From Nostoc sp. UHCC 0870 (GTDB lineage: Bacteria > Cyanobacteriota > Cyanobacteriia > Cyanobacteriales > Nostocaceae): 64,000 nt of DNA. Position 1 is the first letter of the stretch, and each line of letters opens with the position of its first letter. Below, piece after piece: positions 36,812 through 44,624 of the stretch. The DNA lies in assembly GCF_022063185.1 (NCBI RefSeq), contig NZ_CP091913.1, forward strand, positions 1,860,001-1,924,000, written 5' to 3'. The notes below the pieces were generated by a model. The model searched no databases. It had not been told where the DNA came from and saw nothing but the letters and a program-made list of their open reading frames with translations. The position numbers and the translations under genes were made by a program.

Positions 36812-36880
36812 TGCTAGGTGATAGGTTACAGGTGACAGGTGACAGGTGACAGGTGACAGGTTACAGGTTACAGGTTACAG
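36812..36880. repeat. STRR tract (GTGACAG / GTTACAG)
   Basis: Eight to nine heptamers (GTGATAG, GTTACAG, GTGACAG) between the divergent C-S lyase and nuclease genes. The DNA around it holds no visible gene. Confidence 0.9.
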
Positions 36881-36979
36881 GGTAATTAATTCTGGGTAGC
36901 CTACGGTAAGTAAGCTATAAGCCCTCACTGATTGTCTTTAATTTTGAATTTTAATTCCGCAAACGGTTGACTATACTGA

Positions 36980-38467
36980 ATGTTAATTAATGCTGATCAC
37001 CTTCTGCAATACCAACGCTGTAAACGTCGCCCTGTTTTAGATATTCACGGTGACAGAAGCCGACGAGATGCGCCTAATGAATTGTTACTCAAACTACAAC
37101 AGGACAAAAACGCTCATCGCTTGAGTATTTTGGCTCAATTCCCCTATCAAAAACCAGATTACCCTAGAGGAAACTGGGAAGCAGCGCAAGTAGCCACTAT
37201 AGAATTGATGCAGCAGGGGGTTGATTACATTTATCAAGGGGTGCTGTTAGCTAATTACAGTCAGTTAGTAGACGCAGAAACGGAATACGTTAACCATACC
37301 CTCCTCAGTCGTCCTGATTTACTTGTCAAACAGCCCGGAAAATCGCTGCTTGGTGATTGGGTTTATGAAGCTGTGAATATTGAACTGGGTAAGCGTCCCA
37401 AACAGGAATACCAAGTTGTTTCCGCGTTTCATACCCAAGTTTTAGCCACAGTCCAAGGCGTGACACCGCCAACAGCTTGGTTAATGCTACGTAGTAAACA
37501 GGCACAATACACTGTAGATTTATCGAAATGGACACCGCAAATGCAGGGGATTTTGCAGGAGTTCATGGAGGCTTTGGAGGCAGAAACTAGTCCAGAAATA
37601 TTTATTTCCCGTCAGAAGTGTAATCTTTGTTCATGGCATAGTCAATGTTATGCGATCGCTCATTCTCAGCAACATCTCTCACTGTTACCGGGAGTAACAC
37701 CCCTCCGTTACGCCCAATTGCAAACCCTCTCTATTAACACCCTAGAATCTCTCGCTGATACTAGTCCCACTATTTTAGAAAATCTCACGGGTTTTGATTC
37801 TGAAGTCGCGGTCAAATTAGTTATCCAAGCCCAATCTGTCTTAGAAAACCGACCATTTATTTTACCATTCCCCCATCCCTATCACGATATCACCGCCAAA
37901 TCTCCCATCGAATTGTATTTTGATATTGAAGCGCAGCCAGATTTAAATTTAGATTATCTTTTAGGGGTGTTGGTAGTTAATACGCAAACCAACACTGAAG
38001 AGTTCTATTGTTTTTTAGCAGAGAACCCAGAACAAGAAGAATTAATTTGGCAACAATTTCTAGACTTAGTCTGGCAATATCCCCAAGCCCCAATTTATCA
38101 TTTTTGCGTCTACGAACTAGATACAGTCAAACGCCTAGGCAGGTTGTACCATACTCCTCACAAATTAGTCCAGCCAGTCTTGAATCGGTTTGTCGATATT
38201 TATGAACACCTCACCCAAACTGTAGCGTTACCCATAGAAAGTTATGCTTTAAAAGCGATCGCTAAATGGTTAGGATTTGCATGGCGTGATCAAGAAGCTA
38301 GTGGTGCTAAATGTATTTACTGGTATGATCAATGGTTAGAAACAGGCGATCGCACTTTACTAGAAATCATCAGCCGCTACAACGAAGACGACTGTCGCGC
38401 TACCCGTCGTGTCAAAGACTGGCTAGTTGAGTTTCTCAAAGAGACGTATCATTTACGACGCGCTTAA
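36980..38467 (+). CDS. TM0106 family RecB-like nuclease with RNase H-like C-terminus
   Basis: A 495-residue protein of the TM0106 family. The N-terminal half is a RecB/Cas4-like PD-(D/E)XK domain (LSRPDLLVK, VYEAVNIELGKRPK) with four cysteines, C14 and C214-x2-C217-x5-C223 (KCNLCSWHSQCY), arranged as in the Fe-S clusters of Cas4 and AddB. The C-terminal half is a predicted ribonuclease H-like exonuclease domain (LYFDIEAQPD, ending YNEDDCRATRRV with the YxxxD-type motif). A helix-hairpin-helix-like region lies between. It probably acts in DNA processing or repair. No cas genes are nearby. Confidence 0.87.
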   Translation: MLINADHLLQYQRCKRRPVLDIHGDRSRRDAPNELLLKLQQDKNAHRLSILAQFPYQKPDYPRGNWEAAQVATIELMQQGVDYIYQGVLLANYSQLVDAETEYVNHTLLSRPDLLVKQPGKSLLGDWVYEAVNIELGKRPKQEYQVVSAFHTQVLATVQGVTPPTAWLMLRSKQAQYTVDLSKWTPQMQGILQEFMEALEAETSPEIFISRQKCNLCSWHSQCYAIAHSQQHLSLLPGVTPLRYAQLQTLSINTLESLADTSPTILENLTGFDSEVAVKLVIQAQSVLENRPFILPFPHPYHDITAKSPIELYFDIEAQPDLNLDYLLGVLVVNTQTNTEEFYCFLAENPEQEELIWQQFLDLVWQYPQAPIYHFCVYELDTVKRLGRLYHTPHKLVQPVLNRFVDIYEHLTQTVALPIESYALKAIAKWLGFAWRDQEASGAKCIYWYDQWLETGDRTLLEIISRYNEDDCRATRRVKDWLVEFLKETYHLRRA

Positions 38468-38536
38468 TCTCTATTAAATAATTTCTTCCTCAATCCCTCA
38501 AAATAGTTAAACCAAAATACTTTTTTTGCGCTAACA

Positions 38537-38551
38537 TGATAACGATTCTCA
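38537..38551 (+). promoter_or_regulatory. Zur-type operator candidate upstream of thrS
   Basis: TGATAACGATTCTCA is a 7-1-7 inverted repeat (TGATAAC-G-ATTCTCA; half-sites TGATAAC and TGAGAAT) close to the TGAnAAT-type half-site of cyanobacterial Zur boxes. It lies 106 bases before the thrS start and heads a gene set known to be zinc-regulated in Anabaena. The match is by eye. Confidence 0.6.
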
Positions 38552-38656
38552 TTCTTTTATTTTTTCTAGTCTACGCAGGTGGACTTAGTTTATATAGCCG
38601 CGACTTCTAGCCGTTCGGGTTCAGCCCCAAAAATTTTGCATTTTGAATTGAAAGAT

Positions 38657-40501
38657 ATGGTCAGTTCCCTAAACAAGTCCCAGGAAAAATCGCCCCAGCA
38701 TGATAGCGACCAACTTACACGAATTCGCCACACCTGCGCCCATATCATGGCGATGGCGGTACAGCAGCTATATCCAGGGACAAAAGTAGCAACTGGCCCA
38801 GTCACAGAAACAGGATTTTACTACGACTTCGATTGTCCAGTCAGCATTACCCCCGATGACTTAGAAAAAATTGCAGCAGAAATGCGGCGGATAGTCAAAG
38901 CCAACCTCCCCATCATCCGCGAAGAAGTGGAACGAGTAGAAATTCGCGCCGAAATTGCCGAATTGAACGAACCTTACAAATTAGAAATCTTAGAACGCAT
39001 TCCCCCACAAGAAACCATCACCCGCTACTTTATTGGTAGTCCCGAAATTGGTAAGCCGGAATCATCGTTATTTGTCAGCGAAATTCAACCAGCAAATAAC
39101 TATTGGTGGGACTTGTGTGCAGGGCCTCACATCAACTTTACTGGGGAAATTGCGGCTGATGCTTTTAAATTATTGAATATTGCCGGTGCTTATTGGTTAG
39201 GAGATGAAACCAAACCCCAATTACAGCGCATTTACGGTACAGCTTGGGAAACCGCCGCAGAACTACAAGCTTACCTGAAACAAAGAGAAGAAGCTTTGCG
39301 CCGTGACCACAGAAAATTAGGTCAAGAACTTAACCTATTTAGCATTCAAGAAGCAGCCGGCGGGGGATTAGTTTTTTGGCATCCTAAAGGCGCAAGTATT
39401 CGCTACATTATTGAAGATTATTGGCGCAAATCTCATTTAGAATCTGGTTATCAATTACTCTACACACCCCATGTAGCTAATCTCGATTTATGGAAAACAT
39501 CGGGTCATTTTGACTTCTATCAAGAGAATATGTTTGACTCAATGGAAGTGGAAAATCAGGCTTATCAGATTAAGCCGATGAATTGTCCCTTTCATGTTTT
39601 AACTTATAAACATCAGCTACATTCCTATCGAGAACTACCCTTGAGATGGGCAGAATTAGGCACAGTTTATCGTTATGAACGCTCTGGGGCATTACATGGT
39701 TTAATGCGAGTGCGGGGATTTACCCAAGATGATGCTCATATATTCTGTTTACCTCACCAAATCGCGGATGAAATTTTAGGGGTTTTAAATCTTACAGAGC
39801 AGATTTTGTCAGACTTTGGGTTTAAAAATTATGAAGTGAATCTTTCCACACGTCCTGATAAATCAGTCGGAACTGATGAAGTGTGGGAATTGGCAACTTT
39901 AGCCTTAAGAGAAGCATTGGATGCTAAAGGCTGGGATTATGTTGTTGATGAAGGTGGCGGTGCTTTTTATGGACCTAAAATTGACATCAAAATTCAAGAT
40001 GCTATTGGTCGTCTGTGGCAATGTTCGACCATTCAAGTAGATTTTAATTTACCAGAACGCTTTGATATGGAATATATTGCGGCTGATGGTAGTCGTCAAA
40101 GACCAATTATGATTCATCGAGCTATTTTTGGTTCATTGGAAAGATTTTTTGGCATCTTAATTGAAAACTACGCTGGCGATTTTCCTTTGTGGTTAGCACC
40201 AGTACAAGTACGCTTATTACCTGTGAGTGATGATGTTAGAGAATATGCAGAATTGGTAATAGCTGATTTGAAAAAATCTGGTTTTAGGGTGGAAATAGAC
40301 AACAGTGGGGAACGTTTAGGTAAGCAAATTCGGACAGCAGAGTTAGAGAAAATTCCAGTGCTTGCTGTTGTCGGTAAAAAAGAAGTAGAAAATCAAACTT
40401 TGAGTGTTAGAACTAGACAAAGTGGAGATTTAGGAGTGATGAATTTAAGTGAATTGGCACATTTTTTACAAGAGGCTATATTTGCTAAATCTGTAGGTTG
40501 A
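38657..40501 (+). CDS. thrS: Threonyl-tRNA synthetase (zinc-limitation paralogue)
   Basis: A ~614-residue ThrRS. It begins with the N2 editing domain (RIRHTCAHIMAMAVQQLYPG, DLCAGPH) and lacks the N-terminal TGS domain of longer ThrRS. The class II core follows (FWHPKGASIRYIIEDYW, with Zn ligands in IKPMNCPFHV, DDAHIF and MIHRAIFGSLERF) and an anticodon-binding domain. ATG 38657 is used; the 26 codons upstream in frame are derived from an interspersed repeat. In Anabaena PCC 7120 a second ThrRS (T2) is made during zinc depletion under Zur control; this gene fits that role from context and the upstream box. It is followed by the G3E GTPase, FolE and HisI genes. Confidence 0.93.
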   Translation: MVSSLNKSQEKSPQHDSDQLTRIRHTCAHIMAMAVQQLYPGTKVATGPVTETGFYYDFDCPVSITPDDLEKIAAEMRRIVKANLPIIREEVERVEIRAEIAELNEPYKLEILERIPPQETITRYFIGSPEIGKPESSLFVSEIQPANNYWWDLCAGPHINFTGEIAADAFKLLNIAGAYWLGDETKPQLQRIYGTAWETAAELQAYLKQREEALRRDHRKLGQELNLFSIQEAAGGGLVFWHPKGASIRYIIEDYWRKSHLESGYQLLYTPHVANLDLWKTSGHFDFYQENMFDSMEVENQAYQIKPMNCPFHVLTYKHQLHSYRELPLRWAELGTVYRYERSGALHGLMRVRGFTQDDAHIFCLPHQIADEILGVLNLTEQILSDFGFKNYEVNLSTRPDKSVGTDEVWELATLALREALDAKGWDYVVDEGGGAFYGPKIDIKIQDAIGRLWQCSTIQVDFNLPERFDMEYIAADGSRQRPIMIHRAIFGSLERFFGILIENYAGDFPLWLAPVQVRLLPVSDDVREYAELVIADLKKSGFRVEIDNSGERLGKQIRTAELEKIPVLAVVGKKEVENQTLSVRTRQSGDLGVMNLSELAHFLQEAIFAKSVG

Positions 40502-40547
40502 AAATTGCTTTTTTAGGGAATATTTTTCCTCAAAGGAGATAAGAAAG

Positions 40548-40811
40548 ATGAATTTTTCTTTCGATGGCGGAATCTCTAAAGTCAATCATGAAAAAAATTT
40601 GCAAGTCAAACAATGGATATATGAGGCTTTAGAGATTGATGCTCAAATTCACATTGCTCTTAGTCAATTAAAGTGCAGAGAACCTAATTGTCCTCCAATT
40701 GAAACAGTAATTGCTGTAATGAGTGATCCAATTAAACAGTATAAAATTCATAAGCCAATCGCTGAGATTGAATACGCTGATATCTCTACAATTGTTCACA
40801 AACAGAATTGA
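40548..40811 (+). CDS. Conserved small protein of zinc-limitation cluster
   Basis: An 87-residue soluble protein of unknown function. Notable features are a cysteine pair in LKCREPNCPPIETVI, and a conserved-looking QYKIHKPIAEIEYADI tail. No membrane segment. The gene has a purine-rich ribosome site (aaaggagataagaaagATG) and lies between thrS and the G3E GTPase with 46- and 30-base gaps, so it is almost certainly in the same transcript. The CxxxxCPP stretch could bind metal, but this is a guess. Confidence 0.78.
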   Translation: MNFSFDGGISKVNHEKNLQVKQWIYEALEIDAQIHIALSQLKCREPNCPPIETVIAVMSDPIKQYKIHKPIAEIEYADISTIVHKQN

Positions 40812-40841
40812 TTTAGTAGATTACAAAAATTTAATTGCAAT

Positions 40842-41921
40842 ATGAATACTATCACCGCACCAACTGCAAATACAATTCCTGATATTCCCAAACAGGGAAT
40901 GCCTGTTACTATTATCACAGGCTTTTTAGGTAGTGGTAAAACTACACTGCTCAATCAAATTCTCAAGAATAAACAAGATTTAAAAGTCGCTGTCTTAGTA
41001 AATGAGTTTGGCGATATTAACATCGATAGCCAACTACTAGTTTCTCTCGATGAAGATATGGTAGAACTCAGCAATGGCTGTATTTGCTGTACTATCAATG
41101 ATGGTCTAGTTGATGCTGTTTATCGGGTGTTAGAAAGAGAAGACCGCATTGATTACATGGTCATTGAAACTACTGGCGTTGCAGACCCATTACCAATTAT
41201 TTTAACTTTTTTGGGGACAGAACTTCGAGATTTAACTAGCCTTGACTCGATTCTAACTGTAGTAGATGCAGAAACATTTGATCCAGAACATTTTGAAAGT
41301 GAAGCCGCTTTAAAACAAGTTACCTATGGAGATATTATTCTCCTCAATAAAACAGACCTTGCTACTCCAGAAAAACTGCAAGAAGTAGAAGGTTACATCC
41401 ATGATGTGAAAAATGGGGCGAGGATTTTACACACTCAACATGGTGAGGTGGCTTTACCTTTAATTTTAGGTGTTGGTCTAACTCCAAAAGATGATTATAC
41501 TGCCGATCATGTGGAAGATAATCATGAACATGATCACGACCATGAGCATCATGAACATCATGAACATCATGACCATGAACATCATGACCACGAGCATCAT
41601 AAACATCATGACCACAAACACCACTCTCATCATTTAGACAATGATGGATTTGTTTCAATCTCTTTTCAATATGATAGACCGTTTGATGTTCATAAATTTG
41701 AGAACTTCTTGACCGAAGAAATGCCACCAAATGTCTTTCGTGCTAAGGGGATTTTGTGGTTTAGTGATAGTGAATTGCGCCATATATTTCAATTGAGTGG
41801 ACTTCGTTATAACCTCCATGCAGATGAATGGCGTACTCCACCAAAAAATCAGGTAGTTTTTATTGGGAGAAATTTAGATTCTAGTCAAATTCACTCACAA
41901 CTTAACAAATGTTTGATATAA
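40842..41921 (+). CDS. COG0523 G3E GTPase, putative zinc metallochaperone
   Basis: A 359-residue GTPase of the G3E/CobW (COG0523) group, thought to deliver zinc to client enzymes when zinc is scarce. Walker A GFLGSGKTT at 27-35, the metal-binding GCICC at 79-83 (CxCC), Walker B-like IETTGVADP, and NKTD for guanine recognition are all visible. A very His-rich segment lies at about 226-264 (EHDHDHEHHEHHEHHDHEHH), followed by the CobW C-terminal domain (FENFLTEEMPPNVFRAKGIL). Neighbouring thrS, folE and hisI encode zinc-dependent enzymes, consistent with its role. Confidence 0.92.
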   Translation: MNTITAPTANTIPDIPKQGMPVTIITGFLGSGKTTLLNQILKNKQDLKVAVLVNEFGDINIDSQLLVSLDEDMVELSNGCICCTINDGLVDAVYRVLEREDRIDYMVIETTGVADPLPIILTFLGTELRDLTSLDSILTVVDAETFDPEHFESEAALKQVTYGDIILLNKTDLATPEKLQEVEGYIHDVKNGARILHTQHGEVALPLILGVGLTPKDDYTADHVEDNHEHDHDHEHHEHHEHHDHEHHDHEHHKHHDHKHHSHHLDNDGFVSISFQYDRPFDVHKFENFLTEEMPPNVFRAKGILWFSDSELRHIFQLSGLRYNLHADEWRTPPKNQVVFIGRNLDSSQIHSQLNKCLI

Positions 41922-42042
41922 TTAAGAAGTGTTAAGCAATCAACCATTTTAGTTAATAGTAAATCATCGATAAGACTCATATTTGATTTTTGATGACCTA
42001 TTAACTAAATCAATCATCATCTATACCAAGTAAACAAAGAAA

Positions 42043-42693
42043 ATGACTTTATCGATTCGTCCCGATATAAATTCTGCTGCTCAAGTAGTATCATCTTTAT
42101 CTACTAAGCATTCGCCAACTGTCACCGAAGCAGAAATGGTACAGGCTGTACGTACTTTGTTGATTGGATTAGGAGAAGATCCTGATAGAGAAGGTTTATT
42201 AGATACTCCCAAGCGAGTTGTGAAAGCTTTACAGTTTCTCACCAAGGGATATCATGAATCTTTAGATGAACTGCTGAATGGAGCAGTATTTACAGAAGAT
42301 GCCAACGAAATGGTATTAATTCGGGATATCGATATTTTCAGTTCTTGTGAGCATCATATTCTGCCAATTATTGGTCGCGCTCATGTTGCTTATATTCCCA
42401 ATGGTAAGGTGATTGGATTATCAAAAATTGCCCGCATTTGTGAAATGTATGCTCGACGTTTGCAAGTGCAAGAACGTCTGACTTTGCAAATTGCTGATGC
42501 GCTACAAGGTTTACTCAAACCTCAAGGGGTCGCGGTGGTAGTAGAAGCCAGCCATATGTGCATGGTAATGCGTGGTGTACAGAAACCCGGTTCTTGGACT
42601 GTCACTAGTGCAATGCGTGGCGTGTTTGCTGATGATGCACGCACTCGTGAGGAATTTATGAATTTGGTGCGCCACAACGCCAAATTTCATTAA
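42043..42693 (+). CDS. folE: GTP cyclohydrolase I (FolE)
   Basis: A 216-residue type IA GTP cyclohydrolase, first step of folate/pterin synthesis. The Zn ligands are retained: C102-E-H-H in [10 protein letters not shown] and the Cys in [16 protein letters not shown]. Other motifs are [36 protein letters not shown] and [17 protein letters not shown]. It lies 121 bases after the G3E GTPase gene. In Zur operons a FolE paralogue is a known member, thought to replace or receive zinc in limitation; because this copy keeps all metal ligands, it is not the metal-promiscuous FolE2 (type IB) family. Confidence 0.95.
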   Translation: MTLSIRPDINSAAQVVSSLSTKHSPTVTEAEMVQAVRTLLIGLGEDPDREGLLDTPKRVVKALQFLTKGYHESLDELLNGAVFTEDANEMVLIRDIDIFSSCEHHILPIIGRAHVAYIPNGKVIGLSKIARICEMYARRLQVQERLTLQIADALQGLLKPQGVAVVVEASHMCMVMRGVQKPGSWTVTSAMRGVFADDARTREEFMNLVRHNAKFH

Positions 42694-42735
42694 TAAGTTT
42701 TGGCTAGAGTCGATGTTCCATTAGTGTGTTCTGTG

Positions 42736-42762
42736 TAGAGATGAGAATTTTTCTTGTCTCTA
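42736..42762 (+). terminator. Terminator-like hairpin after folE
   Basis: TAGAGATGAGAA (42736-42747) pairs with TTCTTGTCTCTA (42751-42762) with two mismatches, followed by TATTTTTA. It may end or attenuate the zinc-limitation transcript before hisI. Confidence 0.4.
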
Positions 42763-42772
42763 TATTTTTATA

Positions 42773-42826
42773 GGTGACAGGTGACAGGTGATAGGTGATA
42801 GGTGACAGGTGACAGGTGATAGGGTT
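42773..42826. repeat. STRR tract (GTGACAG/GTGATAG)
   Basis: Seven heptamers between folE and hisI; the hisI upstream region is largely repeat. Confidence 0.9.
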
Positions 42827-42850
42827 AAAAGTTTTGTCAGAGGTATTTGT

Positions 42851-43192
42851 ATGGAAATGATGGAGAAGTTGAAGTTTAATGAACAGGGTTTAATTCCGGC
42901 GATCGCTCAAGATTATCGTGATGGTAGTGTCTTGATGATGGCTTGGATGAACGCCGAATCAATTCACAAAACTTTATCTACTGGTGAAGCTCATTATTGG
43001 AGTCGCTCTCGTGCTGAATTGTGGCACAAAGGGGCGACATCTGGGCATATTCAAAAGGTCAAGGAGTTTTTTTATGACTGTGACGGTGACACTATTCTGC
43101 TGAAAATTGAGCAAATTGGTGATATTGCTTGTCATACTGGTGCTAGAAGTTGCTTTTTTAATCCTGTGCTGATCAATAGCCCTCTTGCATAA
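42851..43192 (+). CDS. hisI: Phosphoribosyl-AMP cyclohydrolase (monofunctional HisI)
   Basis: A 113-residue enzyme for the third step of histidine synthesis. It has [42 protein letters not shown], and three metal cysteines C77 (YDCDGDT), C94 and C101 (CHTGARSC). It lacks the HisE domain that many cyanobacterial HisIE proteins carry, so it is likely a paralogue used under zinc limitation (HisI2-like). ATG 42851 is the family-like start; 14 upstream codons in frame derive from an STRR tract. The last residues (SPLA) and stop fall at the edge of a MITE-like repeat. Whether hisI shares the upstream transcript is uncertain because of the STRR and hairpin between. Confidence 0.9.
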   Translation: MEMMEKLKFNEQGLIPAIAQDYRDGSVLMMAWMNAESIHKTLSTGEAHYWSRSRAELWHKGATSGHIQKVKEFFYDCDGDTILLKIEQIGDIACHTGARSCFFNPVLINSPLA

Positions 43193-43290
43193 ATGCTGAA
43201 GCTGTCATGTTGAGCGAAGCGAAACATCTCAAAGATTATACATTTCATTCAGAATGACACATCTTATTTTCGGACTTTTGCAAGAGGTCT
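43179..43290. mobile_element. MITE-like element at the 3' end of hisI
   Basis: Inverted repeats CCTCTTGCA (43181-43189) and TGCAAGAGG (43279-43287) flank about 90 bases that contain TGTCATGTTGAGCGAAGCGA, a common intergenic repeat also seen at 46907-46926. The left end encodes the last three residues of HisI. Confidence 0.6.
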
Positions 43291-43603
43291 AATAGCCAGT
43301 TGCAGTCCTAGATAGTAAATTAGGGTGGGAGTGGGGAGTAGGAATATTTTTCATAACTAACTCCACTCAGCACTATTTTCAAGCTATGGCTAACCAAAAT
43401 GCGAACAGAGATTTTGGCATTTTGGCAACTTCTCGAAAATTCTATCTGATATTTTGGTACTCATTGCAAGGATGAGTGTAGTTACAACATCAATTACGGC
43501 ATCAATCGCTGTTCTTGGTGTTAACTTTCTCTATTTTCCTTACAACCTATTAAATTTACTATTTATCCAAGTCCAAGGTGTATTGCCACTTTCAAGCTAT
43601 TTA

Positions 43604-43628
43604 GACGGGTGTGACCCGTCTTTTTTTT
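43604..43628 (+). terminator. Rho-independent terminator
   Basis: GACGGGT-gtg-ACCCGTC followed by eight T residues. No gene ends just upstream; a short RNA of up to ~170 bases could end here. Confidence 0.75.
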
Positions 43629-43761
43629 GTGTATTAGTTAATACTTAAATAACGTAATATCAGTTTTTGCAGTATTTGCATACATCCTATAGGAAGATGC
43701 GAAAGGATGAAAATAATAGGTAAATTAATTCGGGATGTTGTTATGCACTGGATTTAAAGAG

Positions 43762-43792
43762 AGGTTTGGTGATGAGCCAAACCTTTTTTTTT
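43762..43792 (+). terminator. Rho-independent terminator
   Basis: AGGTTTGG ... CCAAACCT hairpin with a seven-base loop and nine T residues. The next gene is on the other strand; again a short transcript is likely to end here. Confidence 0.78.
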
Positions 43793-43994
43793 AATAACAG
43801 ATGAAAAACTACCTTAGACTAGTACCGCAAGTCAGGGGGATAAAGTTAGCTAATAAACTTCGCACTATGATATTTAACCATTCTTGCGGGAAGTTCCCCA
43901 ATGTAGTGAAACGTCCCGTTGGTGATGAGAGCAAGGATGAAGGATGGTTAAAGGATTTTGGGTATTGAGGATTTGATATTGGGTTTTTTGAGTG

Positions 43995-44228
43995 CTACGT
44001 TAGATTACTTGCCTTCTCAACTGCTCGCCTTAACTCTTCAAAGGTAATACTACCGTCTTCATCTGAATCATACTGTGCTAGTAAGTCCTGGGGGCTAGCG
44101 GTATTTGTTTCTGATGAGATGACTGCACTTAAGCCAGGACTTAAAAAAAGCTCGTGAATGGAGATTTTGCCGTTTTGATCGCGATCTAAGCTATTAAAAA
44201 GAGTTTGAAGCTCTTGCTCGGTTGTCAT
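43995..44228 (-). CDS. EF-hand calcium sensor (CSE-like)
   Basis: A 77-residue soluble protein with two EF-hand loops: DRDQNGKISIHE (15-26) and DSDEDGSITFEE (54-65), both with all liganding positions, separated by LFLSPGLSAVISSETN. It closely resembles CSE, the calcium sensor EF-hand protein described in Anabaena PCC 7120 that binds Ca2+ and affects photosynthetic electron transport. It stands alone; upstream (to 44624) there is a perfect 14-base hairpin. Identification as the CSE orthologue is probable, based on recalled sequence and not on a search. Confidence 0.85.
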   Translation of the reverse strand: MTTEQELQTLFNSLDRDQNGKISIHELFLSPGLSAVISSETNTASPQDLLAQYDSDEDGSITFEELRRAVEKASNLT

Positions 44229-44624
44229 AATTTTCTATCTGAATTAATCCTTTACTTTAATGTCTCAAAATTAAACACACTTATATCCTTAGACGTAGAA
44301 ATAGGTATCACTGGGGCTGAGATTAGCGAACTGGTATAAATGGTGTCTTGTCCTGGGTTAAGGATTTTTGATCTATAAAGCATCAATTAACAGATAAATC
44401 ATGTAGAGACGTAGCGTTGCTACGTCTCTACAAAAAGATGTGTTTCACATTTAAGACTTAAGACTGATTGTTTTTGCCCCGCTTCGGAGAAATCGGAGTT
44501 TGTACATCAACTCACCCTCGTAAATTGGCGAAGGTATTGCTTACTGCTAGCCAATAAGTCAAAGCGCGAGTATAAAAGAGAAACAATAAACAAAACTCGC
44601 ACTGTAGATTGACAGAGAACGAAC
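44229..44624. other. Divergent intergenic region with perfect palindrome
   Basis: Between the EF-hand gene and the next rightward gene. The main feature is TGTAGAGACGTAGC-gtt-GCTACGTCTCTACA at 44402-44432, a perfect 14-base stem of a kind widely repeated in Nostoc intergenic DNA. Otherwise no gene is seen. Confidence 0.65.

Larger units (their letters stand above)
43300..43994. other. Intergenic region with two terminator hairpins
   Basis: About 700 bases without a convincing gene. Two strong rho-independent terminators (43604-43628 and 43762-43792) suggest short transcripts ending here, possibly small RNAs. A short open frame at 43454-43648 reads through the first terminator and has no clear ribosome site, so I do not call it. 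Confidence 0.55.

Noticed and set aside
38579..38656. Upstream extension of thrS
   Set aside because: The 26 codons derive from an interspersed repeat (TATAGCCGCGACTTCTAGCC); ATG 38657 gives the ThrRS-like start.
41362..41730. Antisense open frame opposite the His-rich GTPase
   Set aside because: Arises because His/Asp codons read in reverse lack stops; no ribosome site or family features.
43454..43648. Small hydrophobic protein
   Set aside because: Runs through a rho-independent terminator and has no properly spaced ribosome site.
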